Shown piece after piece: positions 18,077-27,430 of a DNA stretch of 64,000 nucleotides. The stretch covers positions 124,001-188,000 of the forward strand of contig NZ_FRFD01000003.1 in the NCBI RefSeq assembly GCF_900143645.1. Direction: 5' to 3'. Numbering within the stretch: position 1 is the stretch's first letter; every line of letters begins with the position of its first letter. A program made the translations under genes and the position numbers. Source of the DNA: Anaerocolumna xylanovorans DSM 12503 (lineage in GTDB: Bacteria > Bacillota > Clostridia > Lachnospirales > Lachnospiraceae). The notes beneath the pieces are model-generated. The model was not told the origin of the DNA and did not search any database. It was given only the letters and a program-made list of their open reading frames with translations.

Positions 18077-19846
18077 ATGTATTATACAAATGGTAATTAT
18101 GCGGCTTTTTCAAAACCTTTAAAATCCAGCACCGCTGACGGCAAAAAGGCATATTTAGTCGGCGGAGGGCTGGCAGCGTTGTCCGCGGCAGCCTTTCTGA
18201 TCAGAGATGGACATATGGAGGGCAAAAACATATGTATTTTGGAAGAATTGTCTCTGCCCGGCGGTGGCTGCGATGGTATCAAGGACGACAACAGAGGATT
18301 TATCATCCGCGGAGGACGGGAAATGGAGGACCATTTCGAGTGCCTGTGGGATTTATACCGCTCTGTTCCATCACTTGAACTGGAGAATGCATCCGTGTTA
18401 GATGAATTTTATTGGCTGAACCAGTCTGACCCTTCCAGTTCCCCCGTAAGAGTAACGGTAAATCAGGGAAAGGATGCCGGTACTTTGCACAAATTCACGC
18501 TAAGTGACACAGCAGCTATGGAACTTTCCAAACTGGTGCTTATACCGGAAGAGGCACTTGATGATAAAAAGATTACAGATGTATTCAGTGAGGATTTCTT
18601 TGCTTCGAATTTCTGGCTGTTCTGGCGTTCCATGTTTGCTTTTGAGGAATGGCACAGTGCTATTGAAATGCGCAGGTATCTGACCCGTTTTATCCACCTG
18701 ACCCATACGCTGACGGATCTTTCCGGTCTGCGTTTTACAAAGTATAACCAGTACGAATCCCTGATACTTCCTCTCGTTAAGTATCTGGAAGCAGAGGGCG
18801 TGCAGTTTAGATACGATACAATAGTAACAAACATTGAGTTCGACTGTAAAGCTGATAAAAAGGCGGCAAAGAAAATCATATGTACATCTAAGGGAGAAGA
18901 TACCGGCATCTTTCTCGCAGAGAGTGATTTAGTGTTCATAACCCTTGGATGTAACACAGAGCAGTCTGGACTTGGGGATGATGACCATCCGGCAGCGGTT
19001 CCCGAAGGTATCGGTCCTTCCTGGGAGTTGTGGAAGAACATTGCAGCACAGGATGAAGCGTTTGGAAAACCGGAGAAGTTCTGCGGTGATGTAGCCGGTT
19101 CCAATTGGGAATCAGCCACCATAACCTGTCTGGATGATAAAATTCCGGCTTATATTTCAAAACTAACCGGCAGAAATCCCTATAACGGAAGAATTGTAAC
19201 GGGAGGTCCTATTACCGTAAAAGATTCCTCTTGGCTTATGAGCTGGACGGTAAGCCGGCAGCCTCATTTTAAGGCACAGTCACCTGACCAGATAGCGGCC
19301 TGGGTGTACGGCCTGTTCTCTGATGTGAATGGAGATTATGTTAAAAAGCCTATGAAGGACTGCACCGGTACGGAAATTGTGGAAGAATGGTTATACCATA
19401 TTGGAGTTCCGGCAGAGGAGATTACAGAGCTTGCAAAGAATCACGCACATTGTATTCCCTGTATGATGCCCTATGTCACTTCTTATTTTATGGTAAGAAA
19501 AGCAGGCGACAGGCCGGATATCGTTCCAAAAGGCGCTGTGAACTTTGCTTTCATCGGTGAGCATGTGGAAACTCCAAGAGATACGGTATTTACAACGGAA
19601 TATGCTGTGCGTACCGGTATGGAAGCAGTTTACACGCTCCTTGATGTGGGAAGGGGTGTTCCCGAAGTATTTGGTTCGGCCTTTGATGTACGTATGCTTT
19701 TAAAGGCTACTGCAAGTCTTTTGGATGGGAAAAAGCTCAGTGAGATTGCCATGCCGCAGGATAAAAAGATGGCTCTTGGAAACCTTTTAAAAGAAGCTAA
19801 CGGCACTGTTATATTAAAACTGCTGAAAGAAGCCGGACTTATCTAG
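18077..19846 (+). CDS. ohyA: Oleate hydratase (FAD-dependent fatty acid hydratase)
   Basis: This protein has 589 residues, the usual OhyA size. It has an N-terminal dinucleotide-binding motif GGGLAALSAAAFL (about 31-43), the family motif RGGREMEDHFECLWDLY, and the conserved SWLMSWTVSRQPHF and IGEHVETPRDTVFTTEYAVRTG-type segments near the C-terminus. OhyA adds water to the cis-9 double bond of oleate or palmitoleate, detoxifying unsaturated fatty acids at the membrane. I choose ATG 18077 because AAGGAGG (18061-18067) is 9 bases upstream. A TetR gene lies immediately upstream. Long-chain fatty acids are plausible inducers. Confidence 0.92.
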   Translation: MYYTNGNYAAFSKPLKSSTADGKKAYLVGGGLAALSAAAFLIRDGHMEGKNICILEELSLPGGGCDGIKDDNRGFIIRGGREMEDHFECLWDLYRSVPSLELENASVLDEFYWLNQSDPSSSPVRVTVNQGKDAGTLHKFTLSDTAAMELSKLVLIPEEALDDKKITDVFSEDFFASNFWLFWRSMFAFEEWHSAIEMRRYLTRFIHLTHTLTDLSGLRFTKYNQYESLILPLVKYLEAEGVQFRYDTIVTNIEFDCKADKKAAKKIICTSKGEDTGIFLAESDLVFITLGCNTEQSGLGDDDHPAAVPEGIGPSWELWKNIAAQDEAFGKPEKFCGDVAGSNWESATITCLDDKIPAYISKLTGRNPYNGRIVTGGPITVKDSSWLMSWTVSRQPHFKAQSPDQIAAWVYGLFSDVNGDYVKKPMKDCTGTEIVEEWLYHIGVPAEEITELAKNHAHCIPCMMPYVTSYFMVRKAGDRPDIVPKGAVNFAFIGEHVETPRDTVFTTEYAVRTGMEAVYTLLDVGRGVPEVFGSAFDVRMLLKATASLLDGKKLSEIAMPQDKKMALGNLLKEANGTVILKLLKEAGLI

Positions 19847-19893
19847 TACAATATGCTAAAAGAAGCCGGATAGTATAAAGGGTATTTAAAATT

Positions 19894-19943
19894 AAGGTAC
19901 GGGCGGCAGATGAACAGAGAATCTGCCTGCACGTACCTTTTTA
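19894..19943 (+). terminator. Rho-independent terminator after ohyA
   Basis: Long imperfect stem AAGGTAC...GTACCTT (19894-19900 with 19933-19939) with an inner GGCAGAT/ATCTGCC stem, followed by TTTTT. The convergent hydrolase gene ends at 19953, so it may serve both strands. Confidence 0.8.
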
Positions 19944-19952
19944 AACAGGTGA

Positions 19953-20822
19953 CTATAAGTTTCGGTTGATAAAATCCTTAATGATATCCAGCAATTCATT
20001 GCCCCAGAAGGAACCTTCGTGGGGAGCTCCGTCTACACAGATAAGTGTTGCATCGGCGCCTGCATCGGACAGCCTGTGATATATCAGTTCACTCTGGGAG
20101 TAATCCACGACAGTGTCTTGGTTGCCTTGCAGAATTAAGAAAGGCGGATAGGTAATTCCCTCTTTTATATGATTCACAGGATTCATTTCTAACAGTTTCT
20201 CTAAGTTTTCTTTTGTGTCTTCCCCGCGAAGGGCTGCAAAAAGTGCTTTCGTATCTTCATCCATTTGTGGAATATTTTCTATTACATCAGATAAATCTGT
20301 AGGGCCAAAGCAGTCAACAGCCATTTTTACGGAATCTGAAAATTCCGGGTATTCTTCTGTTTTATAACGCTTCTCATCTCCTGTAAGACCTACTAATAAA
20401 GCGGTATTGCCGCCGGAGGAAGTTCCCCAGATGCCGACTCTTTTAGGGTCAATCTGATATGTGTCAGCATTTTTTCTAAGAAAACGGATTCCAGTCTTTA
20501 TGTCCTCTAAATATGCCGGAAAAGGATGTCCGTCAAGACAGTTCCGGTGGGTCAGCGTGGCAACTACATAACCTTCTCTTGCAAATTGTGCCAGCTGAGG
20601 CAGTTCATAATAGACATCAGGAAAAGTCCATGCACTGCCCTGTACAAATACAATCAAAGGATATCGGGGCTGTTCTTTTGCAGATTCATCTGCCCAGGGT
20701 TTTACAATCTGCATCTTTAAATCGACTCCCTGCCCGGTGGAAAATACAACATCAGGAATCATAACTGCCATGCCTTTTAAGGTCGGGTTGTTTTTTATTA
20801 CTTTCACTTCTTTGTACGCCAT
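19953..20822 (-). CDS. Alpha/beta hydrolase (esterase/lipase-like)
   Basis: I place the start at 20822, where AGGAAAGGG precedes the ATG; an upstream in-frame extension would overlap the neighbouring exporter gene. The protein has 289 residues. The nucleophile motif GTSSGG and the oxyanion segment VQGSAW (in place of HGG/HGS), plus Asp in QGNQDTVVD and His in GAPHEGS, give a complete catalytic triad. It resembles BD-FAE/HSL-type carboxylesterases. No signal peptide. The substrate is unknown. Confidence 0.85.
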   Translation of the reverse strand: MAYKEVKVIKNNPTLKGMAVMIPDVVFSTGQGVDLKMQIVKPWADESAKEQPRYPLIVFVQGSAWTFPDVYYELPQLAQFAREGYVVATLTHRNCLDGHPFPAYLEDIKTGIRFLRKNADTYQIDPKRVGIWGTSSGGNTALLVGLTGDEKRYKTEEYPEFSDSVKMAVDCFGPTDLSDVIENIPQMDEDTKALFAALRGEDTKENLEKLLEMNPVNHIKEGITYPPFLILQGNQDTVVDYSQSELIYHRLSDAGADATLICVDGAPHEGSFWGNELLDIIKDFINRNL

Positions 20823-20913
20823 AATAATCCCTTTCCTGAATATAAAATCTTTAATTTGATATTCGCCTGTTACATGTATATTACCATAAAATAGCGGATA
20901 AATGTAAAGAATC

Positions 20914-22023
20914 TTAAAGGGTAAGGATAGTAAATTGTACAAGAAGGGAAGTCAGTGAAAGAATCACCCAGCAGGCCAAACCTAACAGGATAGGTTTTAA
21001 GCCGTTTTTTACAAGTTTTACGAGGTTGGTGTTAAGTCCGATTGCCGACATAGCCATAACGATAATGTACTTTCCGGTCTTTACAAGCAGTTCCTTTGAG
21101 AAATCCGGCATCGGAAGAAAGGTACTGATAATAGAAGCAATGACGAAGCCTAAGATAAACCAGGGAAATATCTTAGACAGCCTGTAATTTAATTTATTCT
21201 CCTGTGATTTTTTTCTGGAAACAAATAGTGCAAGAACAAGAGTTACGGGAATAATCATAAGTGTTCTTGTAAGCTTTACGATAACGGCGAGATTTCCGGC
21301 TGCATTGCTAAAGGAATATCCGGCAGCAACGACGGAAGAGGTATCGTTTACGGCGGTCCCTGCCCATAGCCCAAAATGGTAATCGGTCATGCAAAGCACA
21401 TGACCCAGAAAAGGAAAAAGAAAAGCAGCAATAACGTTAAATAGAAAAATAGTAGATATGGAGCGTGCCACATCCTCATCATCAGCCTGTATGACAGGAG
21501 CTGTGGCTGCAATTGCGGAACCGCCGCAGATAGCAGTACCGACACCGATCAGGATATTGGTATTCTTTTCTATCTTTAATACTTTTCCCATAAAAAAAGC
21601 ACCTAAGAAGGTGGCAGTAAGGGTAAAAAGCATCAGAACGATGGTCTGGCTTCCTACCTTTAAGACACTGTAAAGATTCATATTAAAACCAAGCAATATA
21701 ATGGAATATTGCAGAAGCTTTTTTGAAGTATATGTAATTCCGGTCTCAAGGGACTGTGGCCTTTTAAAAAATGCCAGTATCATTCCAAACAGGATTCCAA
21801 GCACCGGACTTCCGATAATGGGAAACTTCCCGCCGATTAACCAGGCCGGTATTGCAATGATAGCAGTCAATAATATCCCCGGTATTCTGCTGTGATTTTT
21901 GAACATAATGCCACTTAATTTGTTTTTTGTTAATTTAGCCATGTTTACACCTATTGCTGCCACAAATAATATGAGGGGAAGAATCCGTATGTAGCAGCTT
22001 TCTTTTTCTGTATTTTCTTCCAC
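20914..22023 (-). CDS. YeiH-family putative sulfate exporter (UPF0324)
   Basis: A membrane protein of 369 residues with about ten hydrophobic segments and the family motifs GSPVLGILFGMILAFF and GVGTAICGGSAIAATAPVI. The family is annotated as putative sulfate exporter; the substrate is not settled. The start is GTG at 22023 with AAGGAG rather far upstream (about 15 bases); an internal Met28 is possible. It is divergent from a LysR-type gene, the same arrangement as yeiH and its LysR regulator yeiE in enterobacteria, which makes regulation by that protein likely. Confidence 0.85.
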   Translation of the reverse strand: MEENTEKESCYIRILPLILFVAAIGVNMAKLTKNKLSGIMFKNHSRIPGILLTAIIAIPAWLIGGKFPIIGSPVLGILFGMILAFFKRPQSLETGITYTSKKLLQYSIILLGFNMNLYSVLKVGSQTIVLMLFTLTATFLGAFFMGKVLKIEKNTNILIGVGTAICGGSAIAATAPVIQADDEDVARSISTIFLFNVIAAFLFPFLGHVLCMTDYHFGLWAGTAVNDTSSVVAAGYSFSNAAGNLAVIVKLTRTLMIIPVTLVLALFVSRKKSQENKLNYRLSKIFPWFILGFVIASIISTFLPMPDFSKELLVKTGKYIIVMAMSAIGLNTNLVKLVKNGLKPILLGLACWVILSLTSLLVQFTILTL

Positions 22024-22085
22024 TTATTTTTTTGTCTTACTCCTTACCAGACAATAAATAATCAGGTCTTGTATCAGTATATCCC

Positions 22086-22131
22086 TTGACTGTTTATAAG
22101 TAAAATATTATTATCTTATACATATAATAAG
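22086..22131 (+). promoter_or_regulatory. Promoter and ATAAG half-sites in the yeiH/lysR divergent region
   Basis: TTGACT (22086-22091), 17-bp spacer and TATTAT (22109-22114) make a sigma-A promoter towards the LysR gene. ATAAG (22096), CTTAT (22115) and ATAAG (22127) surround it as spaced half-sites, compatible with LysR autoregulation. The binding is inferred. Confidence 0.5.
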
Positions 22132-22165
22132 TAAATAATTATGGATATAAAAGGAGTGGATAGTA

Positions 22166-23041
22166 TTGACCTTACGGCATTTTCAAATATTTGTAGCAGT
22201 CTGCGATCATAAGAATATGACAGCTGCCGCAAGCACCATGTTCATGTCACAGCCCGCTGTCAGCCAGGCGGTATCCGAGCTTGAGGAGTATTATAATGTA
22301 CGTCTTTTTGAAAGGTTATCAAAGAAATTATATCTTACCCAGGCAGGAGAAAAATTATTAAGTTATGCCAGGCATATCATAGGACTTAATGCGGCAGCGG
22401 AAAATGAAATGCGGGCCTTGAGTGAGAGTGGAAGGTTAAGGATCGGTGCCAGCGTAACAGTGGGTTCCTGTGTTCTCCCAAAGCTGGTAGCTGATTTTAG
22501 TAAGGTATTTCCGGGACTTAAAATCGAAGTAACAGAGGACAATACCTCCAAAATTGAGCAGTTGATCATAAATGATAAGCTTGATTTAGGACTGGTGGAA
22601 GGTGAAATTACATCCCAGGATATCATAAGCAGACCTATGGCAGACGATATTCTGGTTCTGATATGCGGGGCTGGTCACCCCCTTGCAACACGTAACAGCA
22701 TTGAACCCTATGAACTGGAGAAAGAGAATTTTATTCTGCGGGAAATAGGAAGCGGAACAAGAAAGACATTCGAGGATGTTATGGCAGAGAATTCCCTGAA
22801 ATGGACTGCAACCTGGACCTGCAATAATACGGACACCATCAAAATGGCTGTGGCAGAAGGCCTTGGCATCTCTGTGATTTCAAAGAGGGCAGTCAGTAAG
22901 GAAATAGAGGAAGGAATTCTTAAGGTTATAAATGTAAATGGTCTTTATTTTAAGCGTCAATTTAAGCTGATCCATCATAAGAATAAATATTTAACAGAGG
23001 CTATAAAGAAGTTTACCAAAGTTTGTCTGCAAAACCAGTAA
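22166..23041 (+). CDS. LysR-family transcriptional regulator
   Basis: A standard-length LysR protein (291 residues) with an N-terminal winged HTH (RHFQIFVAVCDHKNMTAAAS, MSQPAVSQAVSELE) and a periplasmic-binding-protein-like effector domain (about 90-290). The start is TTG at 22166, with AAGGAG 9 bases upstream. It is divergent from the yeiH-like exporter gene and is its probable activator. Co-inducer unknown; an anion is a reasonable guess from the partner gene. Confidence 0.88.
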   Translation: MTLRHFQIFVAVCDHKNMTAAASTMFMSQPAVSQAVSELEEYYNVRLFERLSKKLYLTQAGEKLLSYARHIIGLNAAAENEMRALSESGRLRIGASVTVGSCVLPKLVADFSKVFPGLKIEVTEDNTSKIEQLIINDKLDLGLVEGEITSQDIISRPMADDILVLICGAGHPLATRNSIEPYELEKENFILREIGSGTRKTFEDVMAENSLKWTATWTCNNTDTIKMAVAEGLGISVISKRAVSKEIEEGILKVINVNGLYFKRQFKLIHHKNKYLTEAIKKFTKVCLQNQ

Positions 23042-23430
23042 AACCATGTGAATAGACGGTGTATCCCAACTATTTTGTTGACATGTATGAGAAATTCTTG
23101 TATGCTTGTGGTAGATTTAGTTTGTCGGTTTATTACTGATGTGCAGGCGGATTTGGAGGTGCATGGGGTTTTCAACTAATAGCAAATTAAGTATGGGCCT
23201 GACTGGCATGGAAGGGTCAGAATTATTTTGAGTATATGTATAAATATGACAGGGTGTCTTCAAAAGTATAATATTTTCTTCACAGTCTATAATATAGTTA
23301 AGATTTTACATCTCTATTTCTATTTTTATTGGCGTCTGGAAGAATATACCTTTGCGGCGCTCTTTTTTTACCACCAATTAAACAACAACATATGAATGAC
23401 GTTTTATGAAGATTATGGGGTGATTTCCAA
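23042..23430 (+). promoter_or_regulatory. Long leader upstream of the Cache-GGDEF gene
   Basis: This 389-base stretch has no credible gene. TTGACA (23078-23083), 17 bases, then TATGCT (23101-23106) gives a good promoter about 320 bases before the cyclase start, implying a long 5' UTR. I looked for c-di-GMP-I/II riboswitch signatures and did not recognise them. A weak CTGAC/GTCAG stem (about 23199-23220) and a seven-T run near 23363 are present. Confidence 0.4.
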
Positions 23431-24975
23431 ATGATTAAAAGGCATACAATTGCCAGTGCCATAATGATAGCTGCCATTTGTACCATAACCAGTGTGTTTT
23501 TCTGGATATCTTATCAGCGTATAAATATGGTATATCAGGAAGAAACGCAGGTTACAATTACAAATATAAGAAAACAGTTTCTGAAAGATACCGTCAATAA
23601 TATCATTCAGGATATAACGGCGGACAGGGAAAATGAACGGGAGCATTATAAAAAAATTATTGATTTAAGATATAAGACACTGTCCTATGAGCAAAATCTG
23701 TCGGGTAAAGGGTATGCGGATTATTTTGCCCGTTGGTTTGGCTCTGATTTTTCAAAAGATATCAATGAAAATGAATGGACAGTTTTTTTATGGAATGACA
23801 GCAGTAAAAAAGTACTTTATGACCCTGCCAGCTTGGTTAAGGAGGATATAGACAAAACTCTGGGGGAGATAAAGCCTCAGATGCTTTATTACCGGATTAT
23901 CGCCCATGGGAAAATTTACGGTTTTATCGGTGTAAGTAAAGGACATGTCGATAACAGGGTAAAAGAGACGGCAGCTGATAAGATACGAAAACTGAAATTC
24001 GACAATGGCTCCTATGTGTGGGTAAATGAAATCATCCATTATACAGGAGGCAAGGATTACGCAATCAGATTGGTGCATCCGAATCTCCCAAAAACAGAAG
24101 GAGTATACCTGTCAACGGATATGACCGATATTAAAGGAAACCGTCCCTATGCGGAAGAACTGGCAGGAGTAAAAGCACACGGGGAACTGTTTTTTACCTA
24201 TTATTTTAAGGAGTTGGATAACAATATCGTATCGGAAAAGCTGACCTATGCCAAATTGTATAAGGATTTTAATTGGGTCATTGATATGGGCATTCCTTTA
24301 AATGATATCCGGCAATATATAGACCATACCAATGCTAAGAGTATGAAAACTGTAAGAAGCCAAATGATAGCTCTTGTGGCGTTGATGGTTGTTTTTCTTT
24401 CTTTCGGTTTGTTTCTTTTTCTCTTACTTGAAAGGTTTTATGCAAAAAGTATGAGAAAACAGATGGAACTGGAAATGAACAAGGATACTTTATCAAAAGC
24501 CCATAGCCGCAGATACGGTACCATTGAGCTGGTGAAGGCATTCAAGGAATATAAGAAAAACAGAATAACGGATACAGCAATTATTATGTTTGATGTGGAT
24601 GATTTCAAAGGAATCAACGATAATTTCGGGCACGATGTGGGAGATAAAGTATTGACTCAAATTGTAAACAGGGTATACCAGGTGATACGAAGCACAGACT
24701 GCCTGATTCGCTGGGGAGGAGACGAATTCGTAGGTATCTTCCGCGGACTTAAGGAAGAAAATTCCGTCTATGCAGCCGAGAAGGTAGTAACCGCTATAGC
24801 AGATTTAAAAATACTGCAGGGAGAGGAAGTCATAACTCCTACTATTTCACTTGGTATCGCGTATTTTGAGGGAAAAGATGAAACTTTTGAGGAGGTTTTA
24901 AAGAGGGCCGACACAGCAATGTATATGTCAAAAAGAGAGGGTAAGAATAAGGTAAGCCTTTATAGGAAGGGGTAA
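23431..24975 (+). CDS. Membrane diguanylate cyclase with extracellular Cache-type sensor
   Basis: A protein of 514 residues: transmembrane helix (about 8-27), extracytoplasmic Cache-like sensor (about 30-295), second helix (about 308-332), then a GGDEF domain. The active site RWGGDEF (about residue 430) is intact, and RSTD lies five residues before GGDEF, a canonical product-inhibition I-site. It should make c-di-GMP in response to an external small molecule and be feedback-limited. GGGGTGAT lies 8 bases before the ATG. It is monocistronic, ending at a strong terminator. Confidence 0.92.
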   Translation: MIKRHTIASAIMIAAICTITSVFFWISYQRINMVYQEETQVTITNIRKQFLKDTVNNIIQDITADRENEREHYKKIIDLRYKTLSYEQNLSGKGYADYFARWFGSDFSKDINENEWTVFLWNDSSKKVLYDPASLVKEDIDKTLGEIKPQMLYYRIIAHGKIYGFIGVSKGHVDNRVKETAADKIRKLKFDNGSYVWVNEIIHYTGGKDYAIRLVHPNLPKTEGVYLSTDMTDIKGNRPYAEELAGVKAHGELFFTYYFKELDNNIVSEKLTYAKLYKDFNWVIDMGIPLNDIRQYIDHTNAKSMKTVRSQMIALVALMVVFLSFGLFLFLLLERFYAKSMRKQMELEMNKDTLSKAHSRRYGTIELVKAFKEYKKNRITDTAIIMFDVDDFKGINDNFGHDVGDKVLTQIVNRVYQVIRSTDCLIRWGGDEFVGIFRGLKEENSVYAAEKVVTAIADLKILQGEEVITPTISLGIAYFEGKDETFEEVLKRADTAMYMSKREGKNKVSLYRKG

Positions 24976-25031
24976 AAAGAAGGACATAATGCTTTCCGGC
25001 CTGTCGGCCATTGGCATTATGTCCTTCTTTT
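24975..25031. terminator. Bidirectional terminator between the cyclase and uracil permease genes
   Basis: Perfect 18-bp stem from AAAAGAAGGACATAATGC (24975-24992) to its complement (25014-25031). It has A and T tracts on both sides and separates two convergent genes. Confidence 0.93.
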
Positions 25032-25044
25032 AATCACGATAATA

Positions 25045-26322
25045 TTACTGCTGTTCGTTGGTTAAGTGGAACTTTTCTAAGATATAGAAAGTAAGGGAAA
25101 GTGCCATACCAACAACACATGCAAGTACCATACCTTTTAAGGTAACCTGGCCGATTTGTAACGCCACACCTGACAGACCTGTTATGAAGACAACGGAGGT
25201 CAGAACAAGATTACGGCTGCGGCTGTAGTCTACCTGTCCGTCTACCATAACACGGATACCGGAAGCTCCGATAGTGCCATATAAAAGGAAGGAAATTCCG
25301 CCGATAACCGGTCCTGGAATGGTCTGAATTAAGGCTGCAACGGGCCCTATAAAGGATGATAGAATGGAGAGAATGGCAGCACCTGCGATAACCTGTACGG
25401 AATAGACCTTTGTCATAGCCATAACGCCGATGTTTTCACCATAAGTAGTGGTAGGAACAGAACCAACAAAACCGGAGAGCATAGTGGAGATGCCGTCTGC
25501 TAACAGGGAACGATGCAGACCGGGATCTTTAAGGAGGTCTTTTTCAACGATTTTACTGGTAACAATCTGATGTCCAATATGTTCGGAGGCAATAACCAGG
25601 ATAACCGGCAATATCATAATAATAGCTTCAAGCTTAAACTTAGGTAATTGGAAATTAGGAATTACAAAGAGGTGAGCATGAAGCGCATTACTAAGATCAG
25701 CTGTTGTTACAACCTTTGTGATAAGTGCTGTAATGTATCCTGCAACGATAGCAACTAATATGGGGATTACAGCAAAGAATTTGCGAAAGAGTATATTGCC
25801 AAATACGGCGACTGCCAAGGTTACAAGAAAGACCAGAACATTTTTGGAATCAATAACTTTAACTTTATCAGAAAGGATAAGTCCGGCTTGGTCAGCGGCG
25901 GTTTGGGCAAGCTCTAAACCGATGAGAGCTACAACAGGTCCCATGGCTGCGGCGGGAAGTACGATATCAATCCATTTGACACCAAACTTATAAATGATGA
26001 AAGATAAAAGACAGGCGGCAAGGCCAACTGCGATGAAACCGCCCAGTGCGTAAGGATAACCCCATTGGGTGATAACGATACCGGCGGGCCCAAGAAAAGC
26101 AAAGCTGGAACCGAGATAAGCGGGAGCTTTGCCTTTTGTAATAAAAATAAATAACAGTGTGCCAATACCATTCATCAACAGTACAACTGCGGGATTGATA
26201 TTGAAGAGAATCGGGACTAAAACCGTTGCACCAAACATGGCAAACATGTGCTGAAGCGATAGAGGAATCAGAAGCTTCGGCGCTACCTTTTCTTCGACTT
26301 GAATAATTCTTTTGTTTTCCAC
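25045..26322 (-). CDS. uraA: Uracil/xanthine permease (NCS2 family)
   Basis: A membrane protein of 425 residues with about 14 hydrophobic segments. The NCS2 signature is seen in LQHMFAMFGATVLVP, SSFAFLGPAGIVI, GLELAQTAADQAG and ASEHIGHQIVTSKIVEKDLLKDPGLHRSLLADG-type segments, including conserved Glu and His residues of the UraA substrate site. It imports uracil with protons. The start is GTG at 26322 with AAGGAGG 8 bases upstream. No pyrimidine attenuator is evident in the leader. Confidence 0.93.
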   Translation of the reverse strand: MENKRIIQVEEKVAPKLLIPLSLQHMFAMFGATVLVPILFNINPAVVLLMNGIGTLLFIFITKGKAPAYLGSSFAFLGPAGIVITQWGYPYALGGFIAVGLAACLLSFIIYKFGVKWIDIVLPAAAMGPVVALIGLELAQTAADQAGLILSDKVKVIDSKNVLVFLVTLAVAVFGNILFRKFFAVIPILVAIVAGYITALITKVVTTADLSNALHAHLFVIPNFQLPKFKLEAIIMILPVILVIASEHIGHQIVTSKIVEKDLLKDPGLHRSLLADGISTMLSGFVGSVPTTTYGENIGVMAMTKVYSVQVIAGAAILSILSSFIGPVAALIQTIPGPVIGGISFLLYGTIGASGIRVMVDGQVDYSRSRNLVLTSVVFITGLSGVALQIGQVTLKGMVLACVVGMALSLTFYILEKFHLTNEQQ

Positions 26323-26498
26323 AAAAAAGACCTCCTTCTTGATTTTCTTGAGTAGTATAACACGGACTTCGATGGATTTCTATAACAAAATTTAAATATT
26401 TATTATTTTTTTTACTCTTAGTCCCCAGAAATTATAAATTATAACAATAAAATTACTGAAATGCCAAATTTAACCTGTATATTATTAACAGGAATTAA

Positions 26499-26522
26499 AA
26501 AAGGCTGCAAGAGCAGCCTTTT
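26499..26522. terminator. Bidirectional terminator between ThuA and uracil permease genes
   Basis: Stem AAAAGGCTGC (26499-26508) and GCAGCCTTTT (26513-26522) with a 4-base loop, flanked by A and T runs. It terminates the minus-strand ThuA gene, which ends at 26567, before the permease leader. Confidence 0.85.
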
Positions 26523-26566
26523 CATCTTTATTTTCATTTCCACTGGCAGAGACAGTTAACATATCT

Positions 26567-27214
26567 CTAGATTATTCCTGCACACCAGTTAATTGCATTG
26601 CATAAAAGCTGTTTAAAATCTTCCTGCTGCCAGGCACTTAACGTATGTCCGGGAGTCAGCACACATAAGCGGCCTTTTCCTATATTTCTGGTATATCCTC
26701 CGACTTGCTCTCCTCCGGTTGCAGAATAAGTCCTTAAGAAAATATCGGCATCGGAAGCAGTTAATTTGATATTGTAATGTTCATCTCTTACAGTGAAATC
26801 CCTGACATTGTCAACGATGGGATGTGCGGCAGATGCCTTCACCTCCACCATACAGCGGGGCGGATGTCCAACGAAATAGTTCCCGACAAAATCGGTATAA
26901 GATTCACCTTCCTTGGATGTGTTTCCGGCATGGAGAGAGAGAAAACCTCCGCCGTTTCTTACATATTCTTCGAATTCTTTCGGGCAGACCTCCGTAACCC
27001 CTTCTTCAAACCAGGGAAAGGTATTGGAGGAATTCACGACATTTCCCTTACAGCAGATAATTACCGGGTATTTTGCAATCATCTCTGGGGTTAAGATATC
27101 TTTGGCTGCTTTGATAACAGTAAAGTTATAAAGGTCCTTAAGAGGTTCAATGCCTAATTCCACAACTTCGGCAGGGTGCCAAAGGTCATCGCATAACAGC
27201 AATACATCATTCAT
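26567..27214 (-). CDS. ThuA-domain protein (trehalose-utilisation-like)
   Basis: A single-domain protein of 215 residues with a class I glutamine-amidotransferase-like fold. Family hallmarks seen are the early LLLCDDLWHP, FEEYVRNGGGFLSLHAG, a middle YTDFVGNYFVGHPP, and the late IGKGRLCVLTPGHTLSAW. ThuA proteins occur with sugar catabolism operons; some act in disaccharide oxidation. This copy stands alone, so no pathway can be assigned. AAGGAG lies 9 bases before the ATG. Confidence 0.85.
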   Translation of the reverse strand: MNDVLLLCDDLWHPAEVVELGIEPLKDLYNFTVIKAAKDILTPEMIAKYPVIICCKGNVVNSSNTFPWFEEGVTEVCPKEFEEYVRNGGGFLSLHAGNTSKEGESYTDFVGNYFVGHPPRCMVEVKASAAHPIVDNVRDFTVRDEHYNIKLTASDADIFLRTYSATGGEQVGGYTRNIGKGRLCVLTPGHTLSAWQQEDFKQLLCNAINWCAGII

Positions 27215-27430
27215 ATAAAATTACTCCTTGCAGATTCAGTCTTATGTTATTGTATGTCTATTCTTATAGTATATCCAAAGACAGGAAAAATGTCGAGGTG
27301 CGAAATTATACCTGGATACCCATGTCTGTACAATTGCCTTATATCCGCTATCCTTGGTTGATTTCACCTATAAGAGGTGATAAAATAAGGCGGAGAAAGT
27401 TTGAAAGATGCACAGAGATGGAGGTAAATC

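Noticed and set aside
23113..23430. c-di-GMP riboswitch in the leader of the GGDEF gene
   Set aside because: I could not find the conserved core of either class I or class II; only weak stems are seen.
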